Shown: in pieces, positions 56,703-64,000 of the stretch
How positions within the stretch are numbered: position 1 is the stretch's first letter
How the letters are laid out: each line of letters opens with the position of its first letter
Assembly (NCBI RefSeq): GCF_003217155.1
Contig: NZ_QJSU01000003.1
Span: forward strand, 62,001 to 126,000
DNA length: 64,000 nucleotides
From: Psychrobacter fozii
GTDB taxonomy: Bacteria; Pseudomonadota; Gammaproteobacteria; Pseudomonadales; Moraxellaceae
Direction of reading: 5' to 3'
The notes under the pieces: generated by a model
What the model saw: the letters and a program-made list of their open reading frames with translations, nothing else
The model's database searches: none
Told to the model about the DNA's origin: nothing
Program-made: the position numbers and the translations under genes

Positions 56703-58520
56703 TTATTCGCGAGCTAAAGGCAGCGTAATGCTAACCATCACACCAGAATGTAGGTATCTAACAGCACTACTCTCGCCAGTTTCAGAACCTTCATTGCTAT
56801 GCACGTTGTTAATAGCAACATGACCTCCGTGGTGTTCGATCACTTGTTTTACTAACGTTAAACCAAGGCCAGTGCCTTTTTTGAGAGTGTTGCCAGACGT
56901 GCTAGGCTGTTCTGGTTTGGTTTCTGCGATTGATTGCTTATCAAATGAAGGCTCTGATGACTGATTGGGCTGGCTTGCTGCGCTATAAGTGGCTTGGCTC
57001 TGATGCGACAAACTAAAATAGCGGTCGAAGGCTTTTTTTACGGCATAGTCGGGTAGTAATTTGCCATCGTTAAATATATCAATGGTTACTATCTGCACTG
57101 TATTGTGAATATGAATATTGACCGTGTTCTCAGCAAAGTGTATGGCATTATCTAATATGTTCTGTAGCACTTGCACTAACCAGAACTGATCAGCAAAGAC
57201 ACTGGTATTTGCCAATATATTCGGCTGTAAACTTGTGGTGTCAGTGAAGCGTGCATCATCGATATAGATGTCAATAGGTGCTAAAAGCTGCTGTTGCAAT
57301 TTGGCGGTATTATTTTTTGCAAGGGTTTGTAGTAATGGTAATAGAGGCGTCAGCTGTTGGTTTAGCTTAAAAGTTGGTTGCTCAATTTTGGCAAGTAACA
57401 GTAATCGATCAATGAGCTGCTGCATTTTTATGCTTTGTTCACCGATAGTTTGGATCAGCATCTGCCGATCTTCAATGTCTAATGCGCTGCTGTCGAGTCC
57501 ATCGTCTTCTAACAATTCACTGCTGGCACGAATGGCGGTTAGGGGGCTTTTCAATTCATGGGTGAGGGTATGGACATAATCAGTCACATAAGATCGATTC
57601 TCCAATCGATGCTTCATAGATTCAATCGTATCTGTCAGACTATTAAGCTCATGACCTAAGTAAAAATAGGGTTTTTTGGTATCCTCAGCTAATGCGCTGG
57701 TATATTGAGTAACCAAGGTAATGCTTTGCTTAAGCCACCATGCCACCAGTCCTGCCAATATCAGGGCAGCGATGCTCATAAACAGCGCCGTGATTAGCAT
57801 GCGGTTGCGCGTATCATCCAAATAAGGCAGTACACTAGCGACAGGCTTACCAACGCTGACGATGCCAATCAGATTGCCAGCGGCGTCTTTTATAGGCTGT
57901 GCCACATACATGATAGTGCCATCACGCTGATTGTGATCTCGCGTCGTACTTCTTGCGCCATATTGACCTTGTAGGGTCAAATAGACATCGTTCCAACGAC
58001 TATAATCTTGCCCCTCATCATTGTCAGGGTAAGGCAGAGAGTCATATATGACCGTGCCAGAATGGTCTGTAACATATATCCGAAAACTGCTATAGCTTTT
58101 ATTTTTATATTCGGGCTCTCTGGTTTTATTCTTCGCTGGCGTGCCAATGAATGCTGAATCCAGTCTTGCTTGATAAGCCTCCTCATATAGCTGCCCAGAC
58201 GATAATGGCACTTGCAAGCTGACCGCAAGCAATTTACTGGTATCTAATAACGTGTCTTCGATGACTTGCTGCGCTGTTGGTTTGACATAGCCAAATAGCT
58301 GAGTAAACACAACCACACCGCAAATGGTTAATACCAACGCAACGGCTAACCAAATTCTAAAAAATATACTCAGATTTAGCAGTCGTTTTGGCTCAGTCGT
58401 TTGCTGCGCGGTGCCAATAGGATGTAACTTTGCATACCAGTTACTTTGATTAGCATTAGCAGGATGATCAACGCTATTATTAGCGTGGTTATCAACGATA
58501 TCATTCGCTTTATTGGTCAT
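56703..58520 (-). CDS. creC: Sensor histidine kinase CreC
   Basis: A 605-residue sensor kinase of the CreBC (carbon-source responsive) system. Membrane segments at about 48-70 and 235-258 flank a periplasmic sensor domain with FRIYVTDHSGTVIYDS and the diagnostic GQDYSRWNDVYLTLQGQYG, then MYVAQPIKDAAGNLIGIVSVGKP. The kinase core has YVHTLTHELKSPLTAIRAS with His321 and an ATPase domain (NILDNAIHFAE, GTGLGLTLVKQV). An extra Ser/Gln-rich insert of about 40 residues (QSQATYSAASQPNQSSEPSF region) splits the ATPase domain. The E. coli protein has 474 residues, so this one is longer. Confidence 0.9.
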   Translation of the reverse strand: MTNKANDIVDNHANNSVDHPANANQSNWYAKLHPIGTAQQTTEPKRLLNLSIFFRIWLAVALVLTICGVVVFTQLFGYVKPTAQQVIEDTLLDTSKLLAVSLQVPLSSGQLYEEAYQARLDSAFIGTPAKNKTREPEYKNKSYSSFRIYVTDHSGTVIYDSLPYPDNDEGQDYSRWNDVYLTLQGQYGARSTTRDHNQRDGTIMYVAQPIKDAAGNLIGIVSVGKPVASVLPYLDDTRNRMLITALFMSIAALILAGLVAWWLKQSITLVTQYTSALAEDTKKPYFYLGHELNSLTDTIESMKHRLENRSYVTDYVHTLTHELKSPLTAIRASSELLEDDGLDSSALDIEDRQMLIQTIGEQSIKMQQLIDRLLLLAKIEQPTFKLNQQLTPLLPLLQTLAKNNTAKLQQQLLAPIDIYIDDARFTDTTSLQPNILANTSVFADQFWLVQVLQNILDNAIHFAENTVNIHIHNTVQIVTIDIFNDGKLLPDYAVKKAFDRYFSLSHQSQATYSAASQPNQSSEPSFDKQSIAETKPEQPSTSGNTLKKGTGLGLTLVKQVIEHHGGHVAINNVHSNEGSETGESSAVRYLHSGVMVSITLPLARE

Positions 58521-58574
58521 ATTTTTATCAGTGTTGCTTGCAGTTATAGAAAGTCAGTACTAAGTAAAATATAG

Positions 58575-59348
58575 CTAAGCGGGACATAACGCATAACCCA
58601 ATCCACGGTGTGTATGGATGACATCGATGCTAGCATCTACGGTAGCCAGCTGCTTACGAATTGACTTGATATGGCTGTCTATCGTTCTTGCCAAGCGATG
58701 ATCTGGATAGTCACTGACCGCATTTAATAGCTGTTCACGACTGAAGACTTGATTGGGTGCTTGTAATAAGGTCAATAAGATTTTGCGCTCGGTATTGCTC
58801 AGCTCTAGCTTTTGCTCTTGCCACATCAATGAGTAATTGAGTGGTTGGTAATGCCAGATACCAGACTGACATTCAAACGTTAATGCTTGCCCAGTCATAT
58901 TATTAGACGGGTTGTCACTATCTACTGAGGTGGTAGGAGCGGATGACTGTTGAGACAGCAATTGCTCACGTCGCCAAATGGCTTTTAGGCGAGCGACCAA
59001 CTCTCGCGGGCTAAAGGGTTTGGCACAGTAATCGTCGCCACCCATCTCCAAGCCCAAAATACGATCGACCTCATCACTGCGTGCCGTCAAAAACACGATG
59101 GGGATGTCTTTTAAGGCATCAATATCAGGTGTATGACGTATTTGTTGACACAAGCTGAGACCGTCACCATCTGGCAATCCAACATCCAAAATAATGGCTG
59201 ATAAATCGCTTGCGGCCTCACTATGTAGCATCGGCAGTACACTACTGGCATTGTCCAGCCATGTAATTTGCCAGCCTTCACGCTTGCAAGTGACCTTGAG
59301 CGACATCGCGATGGCGGGATCATCTTCTACCAGTAAAATATGAGTCAT
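58575..59348 (-). CDS. creB: Response regulator CreB (OmpR/PhoB family)
   Basis: A 257-residue regulator with a receiver domain (Asp9, Asp10, phospho-acceptor Asp55 in IILDVGLPDGDG, then FLTARSDE and DDYCAKPFSPRELVARL) and a winged-helix domain (LSNTERKILLTLL, then VFSREQLLNAV and RTIDSHIKSIRKQL). It is upstream of creC with a 54 bp gap on the same strand. In E. coli the operon is creABCD; creA and creD are not seen in this window. Confidence 0.87.
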   Translation of the reverse strand: MTHILLVEDDPAIAMSLKVTCKREGWQITWLDNASSVLPMLHSEAASDLSAIILDVGLPDGDGLSLCQQIRHTPDIDALKDIPIVFLTARSDEVDRILGLEMGGDDYCAKPFSPRELVARLKAIWRREQLLSQQSSAPTTSVDSDNPSNNMTGQALTFECQSGIWHYQPLNYSLMWQEQKLELSNTERKILLTLLQAPNQVFSREQLLNAVSDYPDHRLARTIDSHIKSIRKQLATVDASIDVIHTHRGLGYALCPA

Positions 59349-59690
59349 GACGGTATACTTATTTTAGAAAAATGTGTAAAAAATGGCTGATTGACGCGAT
59401 GGTTAATAGATAACAATCGCATAGATACTGTCAGTGTCCACTTTGCTGAATACAGTTTGTATTTGGAGCTATGGAAAGACTCCAAAGTTGTTGGGATTAT
59501 CCTAGCATAAAAGTCCCAAGGCATTTTGGGAATGCTTGTCAAAAGCGATGAAAAATTGATGGAAAAAATGAGAGGCTAATTATTTTCACGTTTCGCGGTG
59601 TTGATATGACAGTCGTTGATTAACTGATTGGTTCAAAGCAGGCTTTGAGCCAATCTGTGAACCAAGCTCTGTATCAATACTTCAGCATAT

Positions 59691-59726
59691 AAAAAAGCCA
59701 ACCAAGTTGCGACTCAGTTGGCCTTT
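59691..59726 (-). terminator. Terminator downstream of glpQ, beyond the MITE
   Basis: On the minus strand GGCCAAC / GTTGGC arms with a T6 run. It is 210 bp from the glpQ stop, because the MITE lies between. Confidence 0.6.
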
Positions 59727-59759
59727 TGATTATTAGCAGGACTTGTTTATAAATGTATA

Positions 59760-59929
59760 GGGTGTGTCCTCATTTCAAAAATGGAGGTAAAAATGAGATA
59801 AATTGCCGTCAAACGAGAAAAATAGTGTAGATAATATCGAGATATTAACCAGCTATTTGACGCTGTTTGGCAAAATTTAGCCATTTTTAGCCCAGTTAGA
59901 GGACTATCGCTTGAATTGAGGACATACCC
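59760..59929. mobile_element. 170 bp MITE with TA target duplication
   Basis: Ends GGGTGTGTCCTCATTTCAA and TTGAATTGAGGACATACCC are inverted repeats with 2 mismatches in 19 bp. TA flanks both sides (59758-59759 and 59930-59931), as left by IS630/Tc1-type or some IS5-type transposases. There is no coding capacity. It begins 9 bp after the glpQ stop codon. Confidence 0.8.
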
Positions 59930-59938
59930 TAATACGGC

Positions 59939-61324
59939 CTAGCTCAAACCTTTACAGTTTGCGTAGTACGTAACGGTTGCGGGCCAGTCAGAAAAAATAC
60001 CTTTTACTCCAACCTCTTGCGCCAGTACATCGATATAAGTCATCATGTCGCCATCATTATTAATGGCTTTGCCTAAGTCAGTATAATACCAGTCGCCACC
60101 TGCTGCTAACGGCCCTGAGCGCTCAATTGACCAAGTAATAATATCTAAATTAAGTGCTTTGGCTTGTTTGGCATAAGCGGAAGGTACCATTTTACCTGTT
60201 GCGTCAGTGGTTACTAATATCCAAGGTGGGGGGGCAATGGTTTTAATGCCACGCGCTTTTATGTTGGCTAGTGAGTGCTTCCACGTGCTAGGATCATTTT
60301 TATCAAAGGTTTTGCCAGTTGCGGTCTCATTGCTATCGTCAATTAAATAGATAGCATTGGCACCAAAATCAGGCTCGTTTTTAATCCAATAATCTACATC
60401 TTCGATATTAAACGACTGCGCAAACACGTCACTAGCAGCCACGCCTGCGTCTTTATAAGTGTCAATTAATTGCTGACGATAAGCATCTACGCTATAGCCA
60501 TTAAATGGCATGGTAACGGCTGGTGCTTTTAGCTCTGGCGTGTGCTTCATGCCAAGGTTTTGAGCAAGCTTAATATGTTCTTTTAATGTGAGCACTTGAC
60601 CGTTTTGTGAATATAAATCAGTTCGCCATGCAGCCGTTGCATTCATATAATCATTGAGATTGGTGGCTGTTTTATCCGCAGCATCCATTTTTCCTGTCAG
60701 AGTCTTGAATTCACTTGCGCTAATGTCTGAGGTGCGGCATTCAATGCTGTCAGCATTGGTCAGCAGACCGTTGGCGTCTATCATTGGCGGCACGGTGCAC
60801 TGTTTGGCCAGTGGGGTAGCAAGGATATTAGTAGTGGTATGTAGATCGTCTTGCGCATGGCGGCAGACCAGCTCGCCGTCATTGGTAAAAGCCACATCGC
60901 ATTCTAAGATGCCTGCGCCCATTTGCGCTGAGGCGACATAGCTGTCATAAGTGTGTTCAGGTAATTGCAGCGGTGCACCGCGATGCGCGATAGAAAAGTT
61001 CGTTTTGCTAGGCGTTTGCGCACTACAAGCCATCAGCTCGTCTTTTAATGGTCCTGCATCCATGTCATTGACCAAGTAGAATGGCCGCACACCATATGTA
61101 TAGGCTTGAGGTTTGGCATGCGGGTTTTTTGGTAGTTGTTTTAGTGATGGCTTAATGGTTTGGTTGGATGTTTGAGTCAATGTGGTATTGCGTATATCGT
61201 CTGCGGCCATTGATAGAGTGCAAGTGGCCCCTAGTGCTATGGCTATACTGACCGTCTTAACGGTTTTAAATGGCATTTTTTTAAGTTGATTGAGCGTCGC
61301 CACTGAATTATCTAACATTGTCAT
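59939..61324 (-). CDS. glpQ: Glycerophosphodiester phosphodiesterase, periplasmic
   Basis: A 461-residue exported enzyme of the GDPD family that should release glycerol-3-phosphate from glycerophosphodiesters. A signal peptide covers about residues 15-41 ([23 protein letters not shown] in part). The catalytic residues are in [19 protein letters not shown] and [27 protein letters not shown] long middle segment (about 150-260) is larger than in E. coli GlpQ (358 residues). The longer form resembles the GlpQ-type/PlcC-like group in Acinetobacter. Start ATG 61324 (AGGGAC upstream) or ATG 61318. Confidence 0.88.
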   Translation of the reverse strand: MTMLDNSVATLNQLKKMPFKTVKTVSIAIALGATCTLSMAADDIRNTTLTQTSNQTIKPSLKQLPKNPHAKPQAYTYGVRPFYLVNDMDAGPLKDELMACSAQTPSKTNFSIAHRGAPLQLPEHTYDSYVASAQMGAGILECDVAFTNDGELVCRHAQDDLHTTTNILATPLAKQCTVPPMIDANGLLTNADSIECRTSDISASEFKTLTGKMDAADKTATNLNDYMNATAAWRTDLYSQNGQVLTLKEHIKLAQNLGMKHTPELKAPAVTMPFNGYSVDAYRQQLIDTYKDAGVAASDVFAQSFNIEDVDYWIKNEPDFGANAIYLIDDSNETATGKTFDKNDPSTWKHSLANIKARGIKTIAPPPWILVTTDATGKMVPSAYAKQAKALNLDIITWSIERSGPLAAGGDWYYTDLGKAINNDGDMMTYIDVLAQEVGVKGIFSDWPATVTYYANCKGLS

Positions 61325-61498
61325 GTAAACTGTCCCTACAAAAAGTGAAAAATAATAAGTACAATATTGCTGTCATTTATCCATCCCTTACGTTACCTGA
61401 TAATTTTTAAAAGATAATGACAGGCGAGTGATTGTTACAAAAATATTTCACTTCCAATTCTCAAAGCTAAACTATCAAAATTGTATTAAGGATCAGTC

Positions 61499-62170
61499 AT
61501 GACTGACTATTTAGACGCTGTTATTGTTGAGCATAACCCTAGCCAAAAAACCATTAACCGTGCTGTCATTTGGTTGCATGGCTTAGGTGCTAGTGGTCAT
61601 GACTTTGAGCCTGTGGTACCGCAGCTGGGCTTGGCTGATGATATGGCTGTACGATTTATTTTCCCACATGCACCAAAGCGTGCAGTGACGGTGAATGGCG
61701 GTATGGTCATGCCAGCTTGGTATGATATTTTAGAGATGAGTTTAGAACGTAAAATCGATGTTGCACAAATTGAAGAGTCTGCCCAACAAATCAATGATTT
61801 GATCAGCCGTGAGGTTGAGCGCGGTGTCTCTCCTGAGCATATCGTTATTGCAGGGTTTTCGCAGGGCGGGGCAGTGGCTTACCATGTGGCACTTGGCTAT
61901 CCAAAGCGTTTGGCTGGTTTGATGACACTCTCTACCTACTTAGCGACGAACGATAATATTAACTATAGTGCTGCTAATAAAGACATGCCAATTCTAATCG
62001 AACACGGTAGTCATGATCCGGTTGTCCCTGTTGTTTTGGGTGAGCAAGCACAGCAATTATTGTCTGATAAAGGCTATAACGTGGCATATCATACTTATCC
62101 GATGGCGCATCAAGTATGTATGCCACAGATCCAAGCGATTGGTACATGGTTGAATGCAGTACTTGCTTAG
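61499..62170 (+). CDS. Carboxylesterase / lysophospholipase-like alpha/beta hydrolase
   Basis: A 223-residue cytosolic hydrolase of the phospholipase/carboxylesterase (YpfH/EstB) family. NRAVIWLHGLGASGHDFEPVV holds the oxyanion region, the nucleophile elbow is GFSQGGA, and the catalytic Asp and His are in IEHGSHDPVVPV and YPMAHQVC. AAGGA lies just before the start. Length is typical. The natural substrate is not known. Confidence 0.9.
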   Translation: MTDYLDAVIVEHNPSQKTINRAVIWLHGLGASGHDFEPVVPQLGLADDMAVRFIFPHAPKRAVTVNGGMVMPAWYDILEMSLERKIDVAQIEESAQQINDLISREVERGVSPEHIVIAGFSQGGAVAYHVALGYPKRLAGLMTLSTYLATNDNINYSAANKDMPILIEHGSHDPVVPVVLGEQAQQLLSDKGYNVAYHTYPMAHQVCMPQIQAIGTWLNAVLA

Positions 62171-62212
62171 ACAGTTGAGCTGTAACGTAATGTAATACAG
62201 GGTTTATAAAGG

Positions 62213-62242
62213 TTGAAACCTACCCACTACCTACTATATAAT
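62213..62242 (+). promoter_or_regulatory. Sigma-70 promoter of tmRNA
   Basis: -35 TTGAAA (62213-62218), 18 bp spacer, -10 TATAAT (62237-62242), 13 bp before the mature 5' end. Confidence 0.7.
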
Positions 62243-62255
62243 AGTCGACCTTATT

Positions 62256-62614
62256 GGGGATGTTCTGGCTTCGACGCTGGTAATGAAACTCAATGATGCA
62301 TGTCGAGAGTATATGTCCTCTCGTTAATCCAACATATATTGTTATAGTCGCAAACGACGAAAATTACGCTCTAGCAGCATAAACCCTGCTTACTAAGTTG
62401 CTGATCACCTACAGTTGGTCAACTAAGTTGAAGCGTCCGCATGTAGGCTCGCCACAAGGGATTGTCTCAATCGCTTGGGTTCAAAAGTAGAGAATCGGCT
62501 AATCCATCCTGACTGTCGGATCGGTGCAGACTAAAATTAAAGACAGAAACTAAACATGTAGATTCATGAGCGTAATGCTGGCGGACGCGGGTTCAACTCC
62601 CGCCATCTCCACCA
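62256..62614 (+). ncRNA. ssrA: Transfer-messenger RNA (tmRNA)
   Basis: A 359 nt tmRNA that rescues stalled ribosomes and tags their products. The 5' end GGGGATGTTCTGGCTTCGAC and the 3' GGTTCAACTCCCGCCATCTCC plus encoded CCA form the Ala-tRNA-like part. The tag frame begins at GCA 62350 and reads ANDENYALAA, ending TAA 62380-62382. The promoter is upstream and a terminator is directly downstream. Confidence 0.97.
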
Positions 62615-62620
62615 AATATT

Positions 62621-62654
62621 AAAAATCCGATCACCTAGGTGGTCGGATTTTTTT
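62621..62654 (+). terminator. Terminator of tmRNA
   Basis: AAAAATCCGATCACC / GGTGGTCGGATTTTT type stem with T7, 7 bp after the CCA end. Confidence 0.92.
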
Positions 62655-62870
62655 GTCTAAATTTTATGTGTTTGTATCCAAAATGACCACGAATGAGTGT
62701 TCAAAAACAGATTATAAAAAATAGTACAGTATTTTTTTGCCAATTAAGGTCATAGTATTCGCTTGTTTTAACCAATGATTCTGATTATTCTTAGTTGTGG
62801 CTTATTCGGCGTATCAGACGATATACCGATAAGAATAAGCGGACGTTCAAACAACTACAGGGAATGTACT

Positions 62871-64000
62871 ATGTTAGGAAAAATGATGTATCAGCCATTG
62901 CTGATCAGTGGTCTCATTGAACATGCTGCACGCTATCATGGTGATACAGCGGTTGTCTCCAAAGAAGTCAATGGACAGATAATACATACTGACTGGCTCA
63001 GTGTGTCTAACAATTCAAAACGTTTGGCCAATGCGCTGGCTACACTTGGATTGAAGTCCTCAGAACGAATCGCTACACTGGCTTGGAACAATCATCGTCA
63101 CTTAGAAGCGTGGTATGCGATTTCGGGCAGTGGCATGGTCTGCCACACTATCAATCCTCGATTGTTCCCTGAGCAGCTTAGCTACATTATCAATGATGCT
63201 GACGACCGTGTATTGTTCTTTGATGTGACCTTTTTGCCATTGATTATGGCCATTAAGGAACATATCAAAGGCGTCGAGCATTTTATTTGCTTGAGCGCTC
63301 GAGATGAGAAAGTTGTAGCGCAGTTGCCAAATGTACTGTTCTTTGATGAGTTGCTAGCAGCGCATTCTCCTGATTTTGAATGGCCTCAGTTTGATGAGTC
63401 TACGGCCAGCTCGTTATGCTATACCTCAGGCACGACAGGCAACCCTAAAGGCATTTTATATACTCATCGCTCTTCTGTACTCCATGCAATGTCATTATGT
63501 ATGCCTGACGTCTCAGCATTATCTGCGCAAGATGTTTTATTGCCAGTAGTACCCATGTTTCATGTCAATGCATGGGGCACGCCTTATGCTGCTGCATTAA
63601 CAGGTTGCTCTCTCATATTGCCTGGTCCCAATCTAGACGGTGACAGTCTGGTCTCTCTCATTGATGATTATCAAGTAACCGTCGCACTAGGCGTTCCAAC
63701 GATTTGGCAAAGTCTATTGACCGCTGCAAAATCTAGAGGCAGTAAGCTTGAGAGTATGACGCGAACCATCGTTGGCGGCGCAGCATGTCCGCCATCAGTC
63801 ATCAAAACATTTAGAGAAGATTTCAATTGTGATGCGATACATGGCTGGGGCATGACTGAAACCAGTCCGCTTGGAACGATGAATCAAATAAAAGCCAAGC
63901 ATAAATCACTGAGCAGAGATGAAATCAATGAGCTACGCAAATCTCAAGGTCGTCCGCCTTATGGCGTTCAGCTACGTCTGATAGACACTGATGAGCCATT
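62871..64000 (+). CDS. Fatty acid-CoA ligase (AMP-dependent synthetase), 3' end outside window
   Basis: The first 376 codons of an acyl-adenylate-forming enzyme. The A3 motif is at about residue 184 (CYTSGTTGNPKG), followed by VVPMFHVNAWGTPY, and GWGMTETSPLG near the end. The start MLGKMMYQPLLISGLIEHAARYHG is typical of medium/long-chain ligases such as AlkK. AGGGA lies 8 bp upstream of ATG 62871. No stop is met before the window ends, so the rest of the gene (usually about 540 residues) lies downstream. Chain-length preference is unknown. Confidence 0.85.
   Translation, partial: MLGKMMYQPLLISGLIEHAARYHGDTAVVSKEVNGQIIHTDWLSVSNNSKRLANALATLGLKSSERIATLAWNNHRHLEAWYAISGSGMVCHTINPRLFPEQLSYIINDADDRVLFFDVTFLPLIMAIKEHIKGVEHFICLSARDEKVVAQLPNVLFFDELLAAHSPDFEWPQFDESTASSLCYTSGTTGNPKGILYTHRSSVLHAMSLCMPDVSALSAQDVLLPVVPMFHVNAWGTPYAAALTGCSLILPGPNLDGDSLVSLIDDYQVTVALGVPTIWQSLLTAAKSRGSKLESMTRTIVGGAACPPSVIKTFREDFNCDAIHGWGMTETSPLGTMNQIKAKHKSLSRDEINELRKSQGRPPYGVQLRLIDTDEP

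Larger units (their letters stand above)
59349..59938. other. Intergenic region creB / glpQ
   Basis: 590 bp holding the creB promoter region (not resolved), a terminator for glpQ (59691-59726) and a 170 bp MITE (59760-59929). No gene is seen. Confidence 0.6.

Overview
The window looks like chromosomal DNA of a Psychrobacter-type gammaproteobacterium (family Moraxellaceae). The grounds are moderate to low GC, the style of the housekeeping proteins, a two-domain polyphosphate:AMP phosphotransferase as known from Acinetobacter, an FFLEELY-motif protein, a tmRNA with the tag ANDENYALAA, and a family of roughly 110 bp intergenic repeats. It is mostly core genome; the assignment to genus is inference.

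Layout. 1-3.5 kb: the 3' end of glnS, a phospholipase D-like gene broken by a 266 bp MITE, a 1-Cys peroxiredoxin and a GST. 3.8-6.8 kb: a META lipoprotein, ruvC, fxsA and, on the minus strand, the 6S RNA gene. 7-10.4 kb: gpmI and a ctpA-type protease. 10.5-14.9 kb (minus): pilR, pilS and a gacA-like regulator. 15.3-17.5 kb: a PBP7-type endopeptidase, thiE and a DksA-family protein. 17.8-23.1 kb: pgk, an Ala/Glu-rich lipoprotein, fba, ruvA and ruvB. 23.2-27.7 kb (minus): an FFLEELY-motif gene, ubiE, ubiJ and ubiB, ubiquinone biosynthesis genes. 27.9-31.8 kb: polyphosphate:AMP phosphotransferase and a Pit phosphate transporter. 31.9-35.0 kb: an XRE-aminotransferase fusion with a phased operator array, msrB and a glutathione peroxidase. 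35.2-35.4 kb: tRNA-Val and tRNA-Asp.

35.4-40.9 kb is the accessory part. A divergent MFS transporter/MocR regulator pair lies between two imperfect 70 bp direct repeats that start just after tRNA-Asp. It is followed by three paralogous, AT-rich genes for small membrane-anchored proteins, one of them a pseudogene with two in-frame stops. 41-49 kb returns to core genes (Bax-inhibitor-1 family, nadK, yeaC, hopJ, csrA, lysC, alaS). 49.2-55.7 kb holds a DUF389 protein, a small membrane protein, an L,D-transpeptidase, prmB and aroC. 55.8-59.4 kb holds two small unknown genes and creC/creB. 59.7-64 kb holds a second, 170 bp MITE, a glpQ-like phosphodiesterase, an esterase, tmRNA (ssrA) and the start of an acyl-CoA ligase.

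How it works together: glycolytic/gluconeogenic enzymes (gpmI, pgk, fba), the Holliday-junction set (ruvA, ruvB, ruvC), peroxide and methionine-sulfoxide defence (Prx, GPx, MsrB, GST), phosphate/polyphosphate handling (pap, pit, glpQ) and global regulators (6S RNA, CsrA, a GacA-like regulator, PilSR, CreBC). The most notable signals are the XRE-aminotransferase fusion facing three ATGCAAG sites spaced exactly 30 bp, the three-paralog membrane-protein cluster, two MITEs, and the recurring intergenic repeat family.
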